Shown: positions 33,627 through 42,581 of the stretch, in pieces
How the letters are laid out: each line of letters starts with the position of its first letter
How positions within the stretch are numbered: the stretch's first letter is position 1
DNA from: Rhodospirillaceae bacterium LM-1
GTDB lineage: Bacteria > Pseudomonadota > Alphaproteobacteria > Rhodospirillales > WMHbin7
DNA length: 64,000 nt
Assembly: GCA_902725215.1 (NCBI GenBank)
Contig: CACUVI010000001.1
Coordinates: 186,001 to 250,000 of the forward strand
Direction: 5' to 3'
Position numbers and translations under genes: made by a program
The notes under the pieces: model-generated
Told to the model about the DNA's origin: nothing
Databases searched by the model: none
Seen by the model: the letters and a program-made list of their open reading frames with translations, nothing else

Positions 33627-34774
33627 TGCTTACATTCATCGCCAAGCCGAAGCATTTTTCTTTTTTCGCCGCCCTGATTCTGGCCTTGATTCCAGCCAGG
33701 GCCATGGCCGTGGATATTTTCGCCCAGCAGGCGATGATGATCGATTACCGCACCGGATCGGTGCTGCTTTCGAAGAACGCCGACGAATTGATGGCGCCTT
33801 CTTCGATGAGCAAGTTGATGACCATCTATCTTTTGTTCGAGGCTTTGAAACACGGCACCGTCAAGCTGAACGACAGTTTTCCGGTCAGCGAGAAGGCCTG
33901 GCGGATGGGCGGCTCGAAGATGTTCGTCAAAGTGGGCGATCGCGTGCGCGTGGAAGATTTGATCCGCGGCATCATCATCCAGTCGGGCAACGACGCTTGC
34001 GTGGTGGTGGCGGAAGGGCTGGCGCATAGCGAAGCCGGTTTTGCCGACGCCATGACCTCGAAGGGCCGCGAACTTGGGCTGAAAAATTCGACCTTCAAGA
34101 ACGCCAGCGGCTGGCCCGATCCCGAGCATCTGATGACCGCCGAGGATCTGTCGATCTTGTCCCGTCGCCTGATTGCCGATTTCCCCGAATATTACCACTA
34201 TTTCGGAGAGACTGAATTCACCTTCAACGGCATCACCCAACCCAACCGCAACATTCTGCTTGAACGCAATTTGGGCGTCGATGGCTTGAAGACCGGCCAT
34301 ACCGAGGCGGGCGGTTTTGGCATCGTGATTTCCGGCACGCGAGAGGGGCGGCGCTTGATCCTGGCCATCAATGGCCTGAACAGCATGAGGGAGCGGATCG
34401 AGGAAGCCGGGCGTTTGCTCGATTGGGGCTTTCGCGAATATGAGAATGTCGCTCTTTTCAAGGCGAACGAGGTGGTGACGGATGTGCCGATTTGGCTGGG
34501 CGACAAGCCGCAAGTGGCGATGTCGATCAGCCAAGGCGTGGAGCTGACCGTGCTGAAGCGGGCCAGGAAGACGATGAAAGTGGCGGTCGAGATGGACTCG
34601 CCCATTTCGGCCCCCATCGCCAAAGGCGCCGTGATCGGCAAGCTGGTCGTCTCGGGTCCGGAAATCGAAAGCCGGGAATATCCGCTGCGCGCCGTCGAAA
34701 CCATCGACCGGCTGGGCTTCTTTGGTCGCCTTGTCGCCGCCTTCAAATACATCGTCTGGGGACCCAATGGGTAA
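33626..34774 (+). CDS. D-alanyl-D-alanine carboxypeptidase (DacA/PBP5-like)
   Basis: A 382-residue periplasmic penicillin-binding protein of family S11. The signal peptide ends at AMA-VDIF. The three active-site motifs are present: SSMSK (SxxK, about residue 60), SGN in IIQSGNDACV, and KTG in DGLKTGHTEAGGFG. A C-terminal PBP5_C beta domain follows, then an amphipathic anchor (FFGRLVAAFKYIVWG). It trims the terminal D-Ala of peptidoglycan stems. ATG 33626 overlaps the rlpA stop (TGATG), and its end overlaps tmk by eight bases, so all three are coupled. Confidence 0.93.
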   Translation: MLTFIAKPKHFSFFAALILALIPARAMAVDIFAQQAMMIDYRTGSVLLSKNADELMAPSSMSKLMTIYLLFEALKHGTVKLNDSFPVSEKAWRMGGSKMFVKVGDRVRVEDLIRGIIIQSGNDACVVVAEGLAHSEAGFADAMTSKGRELGLKNSTFKNASGWPDPEHLMTAEDLSILSRRLIADFPEYYHYFGETEFTFNGITQPNRNILLERNLGVDGLKTGHTEAGGFGIVISGTREGRRLILAINGLNSMRERIEEAGRLLDWGFREYENVALFKANEVVTDVPIWLGDKPQVAMSISQGVELTVLKRARKTMKVAVEMDSPISAPIAKGAVIGKLVVSGPEIESREYPLRAVETIDRLGFFGRLVAAFKYIVWGPNG

Positions 34775-35393
34775 GTTCATCACCCTCGAAGGCGGAGAGG
34801 GTGGGGGGAAATCGACCCAAGCGAAGCGGCTGGCCGACTTTCTGGAAGGCAAGGGGAATAGGGTTCTGCTGACCCGCGAGCCAGGCGGAAGCCAGGGGGC
34901 CGAGGATATCCGCAAATTGCTGGTTTCAGGCGACCCGGGACGTTGGGACGCCATGACCGAAGCGTTGCTGCACACGGCCGCCCGGCGCGACCATTTACAG
35001 CGCACGGTCTTGCCCGCCATCGAAAGCGGTTCGTGGGTCATCAGCGACCGTTTTGTCGATTCCACCGTCGCCTATCAGGGCTATGGCCACGACTTGGGCG
35101 CCGAGCACATTCTTGAAATGCACCGCATTGCCAATGCCGGTTTCATGCCTGACCTGACCCTTATACTCGATCTGCCGGTCGAAGAGGGGCTGGGGCGCGC
35201 CAACAGCCGGGGCGGGGGCGAAGATCGTTACGAGCGCATGAAGCTGGATTTCCACCACCGCCTGCGCCAGGGCTTTCTGGCGATCGCCGCCGGTCAGCCG
35301 GATCGCTGCAAGATCGTCAACGCTGCGTTGAACATCGATGCTGTGACGGCGCAAATTCAAGCGATTGTCTGCCAAAAGTTCGGATTGGCTTGA
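34767..35393 (+). CDS. tmk: Thymidylate kinase
   Basis: A 208-residue kinase converting dTMP to dTDP. P-loop FITLEGGEGGGKSTQ, the TREPGG DR-type substrate loop, SDRFVDSTVAYQGYG, and a LID region with RANSRGGGEDRYE are all present. Start ATG 34767 overlaps the 3' end of the carboxypeptidase gene. In many alphaproteobacteria tmk is followed directly by holB; here a lipoprotein gene and an exported hydrolase gene intervene. Confidence 0.95.
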   Translation: MGKFITLEGGEGGGKSTQAKRLADFLEGKGNRVLLTREPGGSQGAEDIRKLLVSGDPGRWDAMTEALLHTAARRDHLQRTVLPAIESGSWVISDRFVDSTVAYQGYGHDLGAEHILEMHRIANAGFMPDLTLILDLPVEEGLGRANSRGGGEDRYERMKLDFHHRLRQGFLAIAAGQPDRCKIVNAALNIDAVTAQIQAIVCQKFGLA

Positions 35394-35466
35394 TTTGCCT
35401 GCCAAGTCGCCATATCAGTTTTGCATCGATTTGTGTTTTGGTTTTTCTGTCGGGGCGGCGTGATTC

Positions 35467-36384
35467 ATGGGAGCATTCAGACCATTTCTCGCGGCATGCG
35501 CTTTGACGGTCTTGCTGGCTGGTTGCGCCACGCCGCCGCCAGATTCGAACAAGCTGGCTTTGGCCGAATACAAACAGACCAATGACCCCGGCGAACCCAC
35601 GAACCGCGCTATTTTCAAGGCCAATCAATGGGTTGATGGTGGGGTTATCAAGCCTGTGGCCAAGGGCTATGGCACTTATGTCCCGTCTCCGATTCGAAAA
35701 AGCATCCGCTCGTTCCTGACGAACATGCATGAACCATGGACCTTCGTGAACGAAGTGCTGCAAGGCGAAATAAAGCGATCCGGCGTGACCCTGGGGCGGT
35801 TCTGCGTCAACACGACGGCGGGCGTGCTGGGCCTGTTCGACCTTATGGACGAAAAACTGGGACCGGCCCACGAGGAAGATTTTGGCCAGACTCTGGCCGT
35901 CTGGGGCGTTGGCGAAGGACCGTTCGTCACCTTGCCGCTGTTGGGGCCGTCCAATCCCCGCGATGCCGTGGGCAAGGTCGCGGGCTTTGTCGCCGATCCA
36001 GCCAGCTTGGCGCTGGCCCTGGTGGTGCCGCCCTACGGCATGGCGGGGATTGCGGTTGTCGACGGCATCGATACCCGCGAAAAATACATAGCGCCGCTGG
36101 ACGAGGTTGAGCGCACCTCGCTGGATTATTACGCCTCGTTGCGCAGCATGTACCGGCAAAAGCGCGCCAAGGATATCGGCAATGGCAGGGCGGCCGCCCC
36201 TCAACCCATCGATTACGACTTGTACGAGACCCCTTCACCGGCTCCGGTCAAGCCTGCCAGCAGCGCTTCGGGGACAACTGCGCCTTCCGCCGCTGCCCCC
36301 ATCGCCACGATGGGCGATGAACAAAGGCAGATGGACGAGTTGGTCAAACAGATGCGGGCCAGGGTCAGCGGCCTTAAGTCGTAA
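35467..36384 (+). CDS. mlaA: MlaA/VacJ-family outer-membrane lipoprotein
   Basis: A 305-residue lipoprotein of the Mla lipid-asymmetry pathway, which removes misplaced phospholipids from the outer leaflet. Lipobox VLLAGC, then NDPGEPTNRAIFKANQW, LGRFCVNTTAGVLGLFDL, and EEDFGQTLAVWGVGEGPF with LPLLGPSNPRDAVG, all conserved MlaA blocks. The C-terminus is a Pro/Ala/Ser-rich tail with a final helix. The other Mla genes are not in the window. It lies between tmk and holB on the same strand. Confidence 0.93.
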   Translation: MGAFRPFLAACALTVLLAGCATPPPDSNKLALAEYKQTNDPGEPTNRAIFKANQWVDGGVIKPVAKGYGTYVPSPIRKSIRSFLTNMHEPWTFVNEVLQGEIKRSGVTLGRFCVNTTAGVLGLFDLMDEKLGPAHEEDFGQTLAVWGVGEGPFVTLPLLGPSNPRDAVGKVAGFVADPASLALALVVPPYGMAGIAVVDGIDTREKYIAPLDEVERTSLDYYASLRSMYRQKRAKDIGNGRAAAPQPIDYDLYETPSPAPVKPASSASGTTAPSAAAPIATMGDEQRQMDELVKQMRARVSGLKS

Positions 36385-36399
36385 CAAGGCGGGCTTGGC

Positions 36400-37173
36400 T
36401 TAATTCGTCGGTTTTTTGATCCAGTCGGCGATCAGGCGTACCGCCTCATCCTCCATGCCGATGAAACCGTGCCAGTGGAAGGGTTCGCAAGGATGCCCGG
36501 TTGGATTTGCGCCGCCCTCCACCATGATCAATTTTTTGATCCTAGCCGCCGTCAGCCTTTCGAAAGCGTCGCTTGCCATCCACGGCTCGCAGGCCCAGCA
36601 GGCGTCCATTTGGTGATGCAGCATCAAAACGGGTTGGCGGATTTTCTCCAACCTTTGGTGAAACGGGCTGCCGGGCTGTTTGGGATGCAGCGTGCTGGAT
36701 GTCAGGACGATTCCGTCCAGCACGCCATCATCCAGGGCGATGGCGGCAGCTATGGCCGAGACGGTTCCGGCGCTGGTGCCCACCAGCCAGACCGGCTTGC
36801 CCAGACGCGCCTTGGCGTCACGGGCCAGGCTTTCGATATCTTCGCGATGCCATGCGGAAAGGCGGTCGGCATCCGGCAGTTCGCTGTTTCTGGGCTTGCC
36901 CATGACCAGCACATTGAGGCCACGATTAGCGAAACTTTGGCGCAAGCGCACAAGAAAATTGCTGTTCGAAGGCCCGTCCTCGCCGATATTTCCCAAGCCG
37001 CCATTGCCCCCCGGCAACAGAATGACGGTGGCGGCGGCGGTTGGCGCGACCATTTCCCAAGCGGAAAAGCGCCCGGTTTCCGTATGGCCCGGATACCAGA
37101 TCAGTCGTCCCTCGCCAGCCATGGCGTCGCGACAGGCCAGCAGCGACAGAAAGAGTAAAACCGCTTTGAACAT
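36400..37173 (-). CDS. Exported alpha/beta-hydrolase
   Basis: A 257-residue protein with a signal peptide (LLFLSLLACRDAMA) and an alpha/beta-hydrolase fold. It has an oxyanion-type LLPGGNGGLG, nucleophile elbow WLVGTSAGTVS (Ser), a downstream Asp region in VLMLHHQMDACW, and a late His near CEPFHWHGF. Several cysteines may form disulfides in the periplasm. Substrate unknown. It is the only minus-strand gene in this stretch, inserted between mlaA and holB, with its 3' end 15 bases from the mlaA stop. Confidence 0.8.
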   Translation of the reverse strand: MFKAVLLFLSLLACRDAMAGEGRLIWYPGHTETGRFSAWEMVAPTAAATVILLPGGNGGLGNIGEDGPSNSNFLVRLRQSFANRGLNVLVMGKPRNSELPDADRLSAWHREDIESLARDAKARLGKPVWLVGTSAGTVSAIAAAIALDDGVLDGIVLTSSTLHPKQPGSPFHQRLEKIRQPVLMLHHQMDACWACEPWMASDAFERLTAARIKKLIMVEGGANPTGHPCEPFHWHGFIGMEDEAVRLIADWIKKPTN

Positions 37174-37232
37174 CGTTCATTCTAACCAGCAAACTTGCCG
37201 TAAGCAGCCTTTTCTCTGCTACAATCGCTTCC

Positions 37233-38318
37233 ATGAACGCCCAATCGCCAGATCCGCGCAACAATCCCCATCTGGAAGGCCATGATGAAGCCGAACAGGC
37301 GTTTCTTGGCGCCTGGAATTCGGGACGCATGGCGCATGCTTGGCTGCTCACCGGCCCCAAGGGCATCGGCAAGGCGACGTTGGCCTACCGCATCGCCCGT
37401 TTCGTGCTGGATCAGGGCCGTTTTGCGGGGCAGGGGGCTGGGCTTTTCGGCGCGCCGCCGCCGCCCACCAGCCTGTTCATGTCGCCGGAAGAGCCATTGT
37501 TCCATCGGATCAGTATGGGCGGCCATCTCGATTGCAAAGTGATCGAGCGCGGCGTGAACGACCAGGGCAAGCCCAGAACCGAGATCGTGGTCGAGGATGT
37601 TCGCGGCTTGGGCCAATTCCTGGGGCTGACGCCCGCCGAGGGCGGCTGGCGGCTGGTGATCGTCGATGCCGTCGATGAAATGAACCGTTCGGCCGCCAAC
37701 GCCATCTTGAAACTGCTGGAAGAACCGCCAGCCCGTTCGTTGCTGCTGCTGGTTTGCCACCAGCCGGGCCGCATTCTGCCCACCATCCGCTCGCGCTGTC
37801 GGCGTCTGGCCCTGTCGCCATTGCCCGAGGACGCCAGCGTGCGTCTGATGATGCGCTACAATCCCGACGTTTCGTCCGAGGAAGCCAGGGCCTTGATCCG
37901 TCTGGCCGATGGCAGCCTGGGCAGAGCGCTCGATCTGCATGGCGAAGGCGGGCTTGATCTGTATCGGGAGATGATCGGCCTTTTGGCGGGCGTTCCCGCC
38001 ATGGACATTCCGGCCCTGCATGCTTTTGGCGACCGTTTGGCGCGCGCCGATGGCGCCCTGGCTTTCCAAACCCTCTCCAGCCTGTTTTCTGGTTGGCTGG
38101 CCCGTCTGGCCTTGAAGGGGGGCGGGGGCAGGGTGGCCGAAGTGATGCCGGGCGAGGCCGAGATCATGGCGCGTCTGCTGTCGCGCTCCGCCCTTGATCG
38201 CTGGGTGGAGCTGTGGGAAAAACTGACCGCCCTGTTCCTGCGCGCCCAGGCGGTGCATCTGGATCGCAAACAGGTGGTTCTGAACGCTTTCTTGGCCGTC
38301 GAAAAGCTGGCGGGATAA
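37233..38318 (+). CDS. holB: DNA polymerase III, delta prime subunit
   Basis: A 361-residue clamp-loader subunit. The N-terminal AAA+ core has AHAWLLTGPKGIGKATLAYR (P-loop-like) and WRLVIVDAVDEMNRSAANAI with LKLLEEPPA, then the sensor-like PTIRSRCRRLALSPL (SRC motif). This is the expected position before metG and tatD, supporting the call. The start is 59 bases from the divergent hydrolase gene, so it may have its own promoter. Confidence 0.92.
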   Translation: MNAQSPDPRNNPHLEGHDEAEQAFLGAWNSGRMAHAWLLTGPKGIGKATLAYRIARFVLDQGRFAGQGAGLFGAPPPPTSLFMSPEEPLFHRISMGGHLDCKVIERGVNDQGKPRTEIVVEDVRGLGQFLGLTPAEGGWRLVIVDAVDEMNRSAANAILKLLEEPPARSLLLLVCHQPGRILPTIRSRCRRLALSPLPEDASVRLMMRYNPDVSSEEARALIRLADGSLGRALDLHGEGGLDLYREMIGLLAGVPAMDIPALHAFGDRLARADGALAFQTLSSLFSGWLARLALKGGGGRVAEVMPGEAEIMARLLSRSALDRWVELWEKLTALFLRAQAVHLDRKQVVLNAFLAVEKLAG

Positions 38319-38376
38319 ATAGGCTAGCCCAAGTGCCGCCCTTCAGCGCATCAGGTGATAAATAGGAGTTTTTCGT

Positions 38377-39927
38377 TTGAAACCCGCTTTCTACATCACG
38401 ACGCCAATCTATTACGTGAACGACGCGCCGCATGTCGGGCATGCCTATACCTCGCTGGCCTGCGACGTCATGGCGCGCTTCAAGCGCCTGGACGGCTTTG
38501 ATGTGAAATATCTGACCGGCACCGACGAGCATGGACAGAAGGTGGAAAAATCGGCCCAGGCCCAAGGCGTCGCCCCCAAGGAATTTACCGACCGGGTGTC
38601 GCAGAACTTCCGCGACATGGCGGCCCAGATGGGCTATTCGAACGACGATTTCATCCGCACCACCGAAGAGCGCCATTTCCGGTCCTGCCAAGCCTTGTGG
38701 ACCGAGCTTGAAAAGCGGGGCGAGATTTATCTGGGCGCCTATGAGGGCTGGTACGCCGTGCGCGACGAAGCCTTCTATACCGAAAGCGAATTGACCGTTG
38801 GGCCGGACGGCAAGAAGCACGCTCCATCGGGGGCCGAGGTCGAATGGGTAAAGGAACCCAGCTATTTCTTCAAACTCTCGGCTTGGCAGGACCGGCTGCT
38901 GGCCCATTACGAGGCCAATCCCGACTTTATCGGCCCCAACAGCCGCAGAAACGAGGTGATCAGCTTCGTCAAGGGCGGGCTTTTGGATCTCTCGGTATCG
39001 CGCACCACCTTCGGCTGGGGCGTTCCGGTGCCCAGCAATCCCCAGCATGTCATGTATGTCTGGCTGGATGCGCTGACCAACTACATCACCGCCGTCGGCT
39101 ATCCCGACCAGACAGGCGATTACGCCCGTTACTGGCCCGCCGACTTGCACATGGTGGGCAAGGACATCATCCGGTTTCACGCCGTCTATTGGCCAGCCTT
39201 CCTGATGGCCGCGGGTTTGCAGCCCCCCAAGCGGGTTTACGCCCATGGTTGGTGGACCATCGAGGGCCAGAAGATGAGCAAAAGCCTGGGCAACGTCATT
39301 ACGCCCGCCGCCCTGGTTGAACGCTATGGCATTGACGCCGTTCGCTATTTCCTGCTTCGCGAAATGCCTTTCGGCGCGGATGGCGATTTCTCTCATCGCT
39401 CGATGGTGGGCCGCCTGAACACCGAACTGGCTAACGATCTGGGCAATCTGGCCCAGCGTTCGCTGTCGATGATTAACAAGAATTGCGGGGCCGTCCTGCC
39501 CGTGCCCGGCCCCTTTACCGATGACGACAAGGCCATGCTGGACCCCGCCAGAGGGTTGTTGGCCCGACTGCGGCCCGCCATCGACACACAGTCTTTCCAT
39601 GAGGCGATCGAGGCAGTGTGGGTGGTGGTGCGCGCCGCCAATGGCTATGTCGATCGTCAGGCCCCCTGGGCTTTGAAGAAAACAGACCCCGAGCGCATGG
39701 GCACGGTGCTGTATGTCCTGGCCGAGACGGTGCGCTGCATCGCCTTGATCTTGCAGCCTTTCATGCCCACCACCATGGGCCGGATGCTCGATCAGCTGTC
39801 GGTGCCCGCCGATCAGAGGGATTTTTCATGTTTCGACAAGCCCTTGGTGGGCGGGACGCCCTTGCCCCCCCCACAGGGGCTGTTCCCTCGCTATCAAGAC
39901 CCGGAAGCGGAAGAGGCGGCTAAGTAA
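38377..39927 (+). CDS. metG: Methionyl-tRNA synthetase
   Basis: A 516-residue class I synthetase of the short form lacking the C-terminal tRNA-binding domain. It shows YITTPIYYVNDAPHVGHAYT (HIGH-type motif as HVGH), TGTDEHGQKVE, YVWLDALTNYITAVG, and the KMSKS loop in EGQKMSKSLGNV. The start is TTG 38377, eight bases after AGGAG; no nearer ATG keeps the conserved first strand. GTG-initiated tatD begins two bases after its stop. Confidence 0.95.
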   Translation: MKPAFYITTPIYYVNDAPHVGHAYTSLACDVMARFKRLDGFDVKYLTGTDEHGQKVEKSAQAQGVAPKEFTDRVSQNFRDMAAQMGYSNDDFIRTTEERHFRSCQALWTELEKRGEIYLGAYEGWYAVRDEAFYTESELTVGPDGKKHAPSGAEVEWVKEPSYFFKLSAWQDRLLAHYEANPDFIGPNSRRNEVISFVKGGLLDLSVSRTTFGWGVPVPSNPQHVMYVWLDALTNYITAVGYPDQTGDYARYWPADLHMVGKDIIRFHAVYWPAFLMAAGLQPPKRVYAHGWWTIEGQKMSKSLGNVITPAALVERYGIDAVRYFLLREMPFGADGDFSHRSMVGRLNTELANDLGNLAQRSLSMINKNCGAVLPVPGPFTDDDKAMLDPARGLLARLRPAIDTQSFHEAIEAVWVVVRAANGYVDRQAPWALKKTDPERMGTVLYVLAETVRCIALILQPFMPTTMGRMLDQLSVPADQRDFSCFDKPLVGGTPLPPPQGLFPRYQDPEAEEAAK

Positions 39928-39928
39928 G

Positions 39929-40708
39929 GTGTTCATCGACAGCCATTGCCATCTGGATTTCCCAGATTTCCAGACCGACTTGGATCAGGTGTTGGCCGAT
40001 GCCAAGACTTCGGGCGTTGGCTTGATGCTGACCATTGGCACCAAGCTGCGACAGATCGCCCCGGTGATCGCCCTGGCGGATGCGCATCCCCAGGTCTGGT
40101 GCACGGTGGGCGTCCATCCGCATGAGGCGGGAGCGGAGGAGGGGGGATGCACCCTGCAACGTCTTTTGGAGTTGTCCGCCCATCCCAAGGTGGTGGGATT
40201 CGGCGAGACCGGGTTGGACTTCTTTTACGACCATAGCCCCAGGGACGCCCAGGAACGATTGCTGCGCATCCATTGTCAGGCGGCCCGCCATGCAGGCCTG
40301 CCGCTGGTGGTCCACACCCGCGATGCTGACGCCGACATTCGCAGAATTCTGGCCGATGAAATGGCAAATGGCGTCTTCACGGGCCTTATCCATTGCTTTA
40401 GTTCTGGCCTACAGCTTGCTGAATTCGCAATTGAAATTGGCTTCTTTGTTTCTTTCTCCGGCATCCTAACCTTCAAGAAGGCCGAAGCGCTTCAGGACGT
40501 GGCGCGCCAAGTGCCTCTGGATCGGATTTTGATCGAAACGGACTCGCCCTATCTGGCCCCCATGCCCTTCAGGGGCAAGCGCAACCAGCCTGCCTATGTG
40601 CCCCGCGTGGCCGCCAAACTGGCCGAACTCAAGGGCTTGCCGATTGCCGAGGTCGAACGTCAGACCACGGCCAATTTTCACCGCCTGTTTACCAAGGTGG
40701 CGGCGTGA
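39929..40708 (+). CDS. tatD: TatD-family metal-dependent DNase/hydrolase
   Basis: A 259-residue TIM-barrel metal hydrolase. Metal ligands are in FIDSHCHLDF, GFGETGLDFFYD, PLVVHTRDAD, GLIHCFSSG and IETDSPYLAP; the last also holds the catalytic Asp. TatD proteins are 3'-5' exonucleases or deacylases. The GTG start at 39929 begins within a GGTG just after the metG stop. Its stop overlaps the next start by one base (TGATG). Confidence 0.93.
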   Translation: MFIDSHCHLDFPDFQTDLDQVLADAKTSGVGLMLTIGTKLRQIAPVIALADAHPQVWCTVGVHPHEAGAEEGGCTLQRLLELSAHPKVVGFGETGLDFFYDHSPRDAQERLLRIHCQAARHAGLPLVVHTRDADADIRRILADEMANGVFTGLIHCFSSGLQLAEFAIEIGFFVSFSGILTFKKAEALQDVARQVPLDRILIETDSPYLAPMPFRGKRNQPAYVPRVAAKLAELKGLPIAEVERQTTANFHRLFTKVAA

Positions 40709-41475
40709 TGCGGGCCATCGTTCTAGGGTCGGGCGGCGCCACCGGCGTGCCCATGATCGGCCGGGGCTGGGGCAAATGCGATCCCGCCAATCCCAAGAAC
40801 CGTCGCAAGCGGCCAAGCCTGCTGGTTCAATGGGATAACCACAATATCTTGATAGACACCTCGCCCGACCTGCGCCAGCAGTTGTTGGATGCCGATATCT
40901 CGCGGCTGGATGCGCTGCTTTATACCCATCCCCATGCCGACCATGTTCATGGAGTGGACGACATCCGAGACGTGAACCGCTGCATGAATGATTGGATCGA
41001 CGCCTATGCCGACGAAGGCACCCTGAAAACCATTCAGGAACGCTTCGCCTATGTTTTCGAGCCGCAGCATCCCGATGCCAAGTTGATCTATAAGCCATTG
41101 TTAAGGCCGCATATTATTGATGGGCCATTCCAAGTGGCGGGACAAAACATCATCCCTATAGCCCTGGATCATGGCTATTCCACCAGCCTGGGCTTCCGTT
41201 TTGGTTCCTTGGCCTACACCACCGATGTGGTGCGCATGGAGGAAAGCTCGTTTCTGGCGCTGGAAGGGGTAGGGACCTGGATCGTCTCCTGCACCGTCGA
41301 TTTTCCGCATGAAACCCATGCCGAGTTGAATACCGTGCTGGAATGGATCGAGAGAATCAAACCTAGGCGCGCCGTGCTGACGCATCTGTCCTTTCACTTC
41401 GATTATGAAGCGCTTAGGGCGCGCTTGCCGGATCATGTCGAGCCTGCCTATGACGGAATGGTTATTGAGGCTTGA
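40708..41475 (+). CDS. MBL-fold metallo-hydrolase (PhnP/RNase Z-like)
   Basis: A 255-residue metallo-beta-lactamase-fold protein. It shows IVLGSGGATGVP, the metal motif LLYTHPHADHVHGVDDIRDV, ALDHGYSTSLGFRFG, and a late VLTHLSFHFDY. The group is the PhnP-like phosphodiesterase family that regularly follows tatD in alphaproteobacteria; the physiological substrate is unknown. ATG 40708 overlaps the tatD stop. Last gene of the tmk-to-hydrolase conserved block. Confidence 0.88.
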   Translation: MRAIVLGSGGATGVPMIGRGWGKCDPANPKNRRKRPSLLVQWDNHNILIDTSPDLRQQLLDADISRLDALLYTHPHADHVHGVDDIRDVNRCMNDWIDAYADEGTLKTIQERFAYVFEPQHPDAKLIYKPLLRPHIIDGPFQVAGQNIIPIALDHGYSTSLGFRFGSLAYTTDVVRMEESSFLALEGVGTWIVSCTVDFPHETHAELNTVLEWIERIKPRRAVLTHLSFHFDYEALRARLPDHVEPAYDGMVIEA

Positions 41476-41489
41476 TAAATTGCTATAAT
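41462..41489 (+). promoter_or_regulatory. Candidate sigma70 promoter for membrane protein gene
   Basis: TTATTG (41462-41467) and a perfect TATAAT (41484-41489) with a 16-base spacer lie just before the next gene, at the end of the metallo-hydrolase coding region. The GGGGG at 41506-41510 could serve as its ribosome site. Confidence 0.4.
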
Positions 41490-41514
41490 CTCACTTTGGC
41501 GATTCGGGGGTAAC

Positions 41515-42384
41515 ATGTCCGTCTCAGAGCTATCTTGGCTTCCACGAAGCGAACGCGGTCGTGTTATCCTGTTTGCATCGCTGGTTGGCATCCAATTCTT
41601 CATATTCGGCCAATCGGTCAATTGGCCAATGGCCCTGGGGCTTGTGGTGGTTGCGTTGACGGTTCTGTTGCTGCTCGATGCCCTCCAGCCAGCGTGGTAC
41701 AAGGCCCCAGCCGCGCTGCATCGGGCGCGACTCATCAAGCCGACATTGCTTGTCTATGCGCTCATGACGGCGCAGGCGGGTCTTGTCCCTGCCTTTTTAC
41801 CGCAAATTGCCGCCACCGTGGTCTTGGTTGCCGACTGTTGGAGCCGGGGCGAGTTGTGTGGTCCCGAGCGGGACGGCGCACCCGCTTGGGAGATCGACCC
41901 CCGTGAACTTTGGCGCGGTGGAACGGCTATCCGTCTGATGTTGCTGTCTTGGGTGCTTTGCGGATGGTCTTTTTATGCAGGGTGGACACCGTCCTATATC
42001 CTTCATGCCACCAGCGAAACCCACAGTGGTTGGACCTTCTATAATCCTGCCCGGACTCTCGGCGGCGACGGCGCCATTCCGTTTCTGCCGGGTTTGGTGG
42101 TCGCTGCGCTGTTCTTGGGGGCCGCTCTTTGGGCCTGCTGGCGTGGATGGCCACGCAACGAGGCATGGTGGCCCCGGATACCTGCCGTCATCGCCGCCGT
42201 CATGACCTTCTGGTTGATAACCCGCGCACTGGCAGGGGAGTCGGACATGGAGAATGGCATTTGGACCAGCACGCTGAGCGCCGCAGGCCCTGGCTATTTC
42301 CTGCTGGGATTTATCCCTTTCATCCTTGGCGCGTTTTTCGCTTTTCGCGGCGGGAAGAAGGCGCCAATTCAAACTTCAGAATGA
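41515..42384 (+). CDS. Membrane protein of unknown function
   Basis: A 289-residue protein with about six hydrophobic helices (VILFASLVGIQFFIFGQ, WPMALGLVVVALTVLLLLDA, PTLLVYALMTAQAGLVPAFL, and others) and periplasmic or cytoplasmic loops rich in Trp and Arg. No family is recognised. It follows a candidate promoter with a perfect -10 box and is not tightly linked to the preceding block. Together with the orphan nuclease-like gene after it, it lies in a patch of less conserved DNA. Confidence 0.65.
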   Translation: MSVSELSWLPRSERGRVILFASLVGIQFFIFGQSVNWPMALGLVVVALTVLLLLDALQPAWYKAPAALHRARLIKPTLLVYALMTAQAGLVPAFLPQIAATVVLVADCWSRGELCGPERDGAPAWEIDPRELWRGGTAIRLMLLSWVLCGWSFYAGWTPSYILHATSETHSGWTFYNPARTLGGDGAIPFLPGLVVAALFLGAALWACWRGWPRNEAWWPRIPAVIAAVMTFWLITRALAGESDMENGIWTSTLSAAGPGYFLLGFIPFILGAFFAFRGGKKAPIQTSE

Positions 42385-42581
42385 GGCGTTCATGGGAAGT
42401 TACCGCAGCATAGCACTTTAGAATATTGATGTTGAACGCTCTTATCCTGATTCACTTGGCAAGGCAATCAACCCATAATATATATTATGCGACAAGGCGA
42501 TTGCACAAATGGGTCAGGCATTGAGGATTGGTGCATCCGTCATCATTGGGCCGAGTTTCTCAATAATCAGGACAAGTCTGA

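Noticed and set aside
33578-35065. 495-codon minus-strand open frame across dacA-like and tmk genes
   Set aside because: Shadow of two well-supported plus-strand genes.
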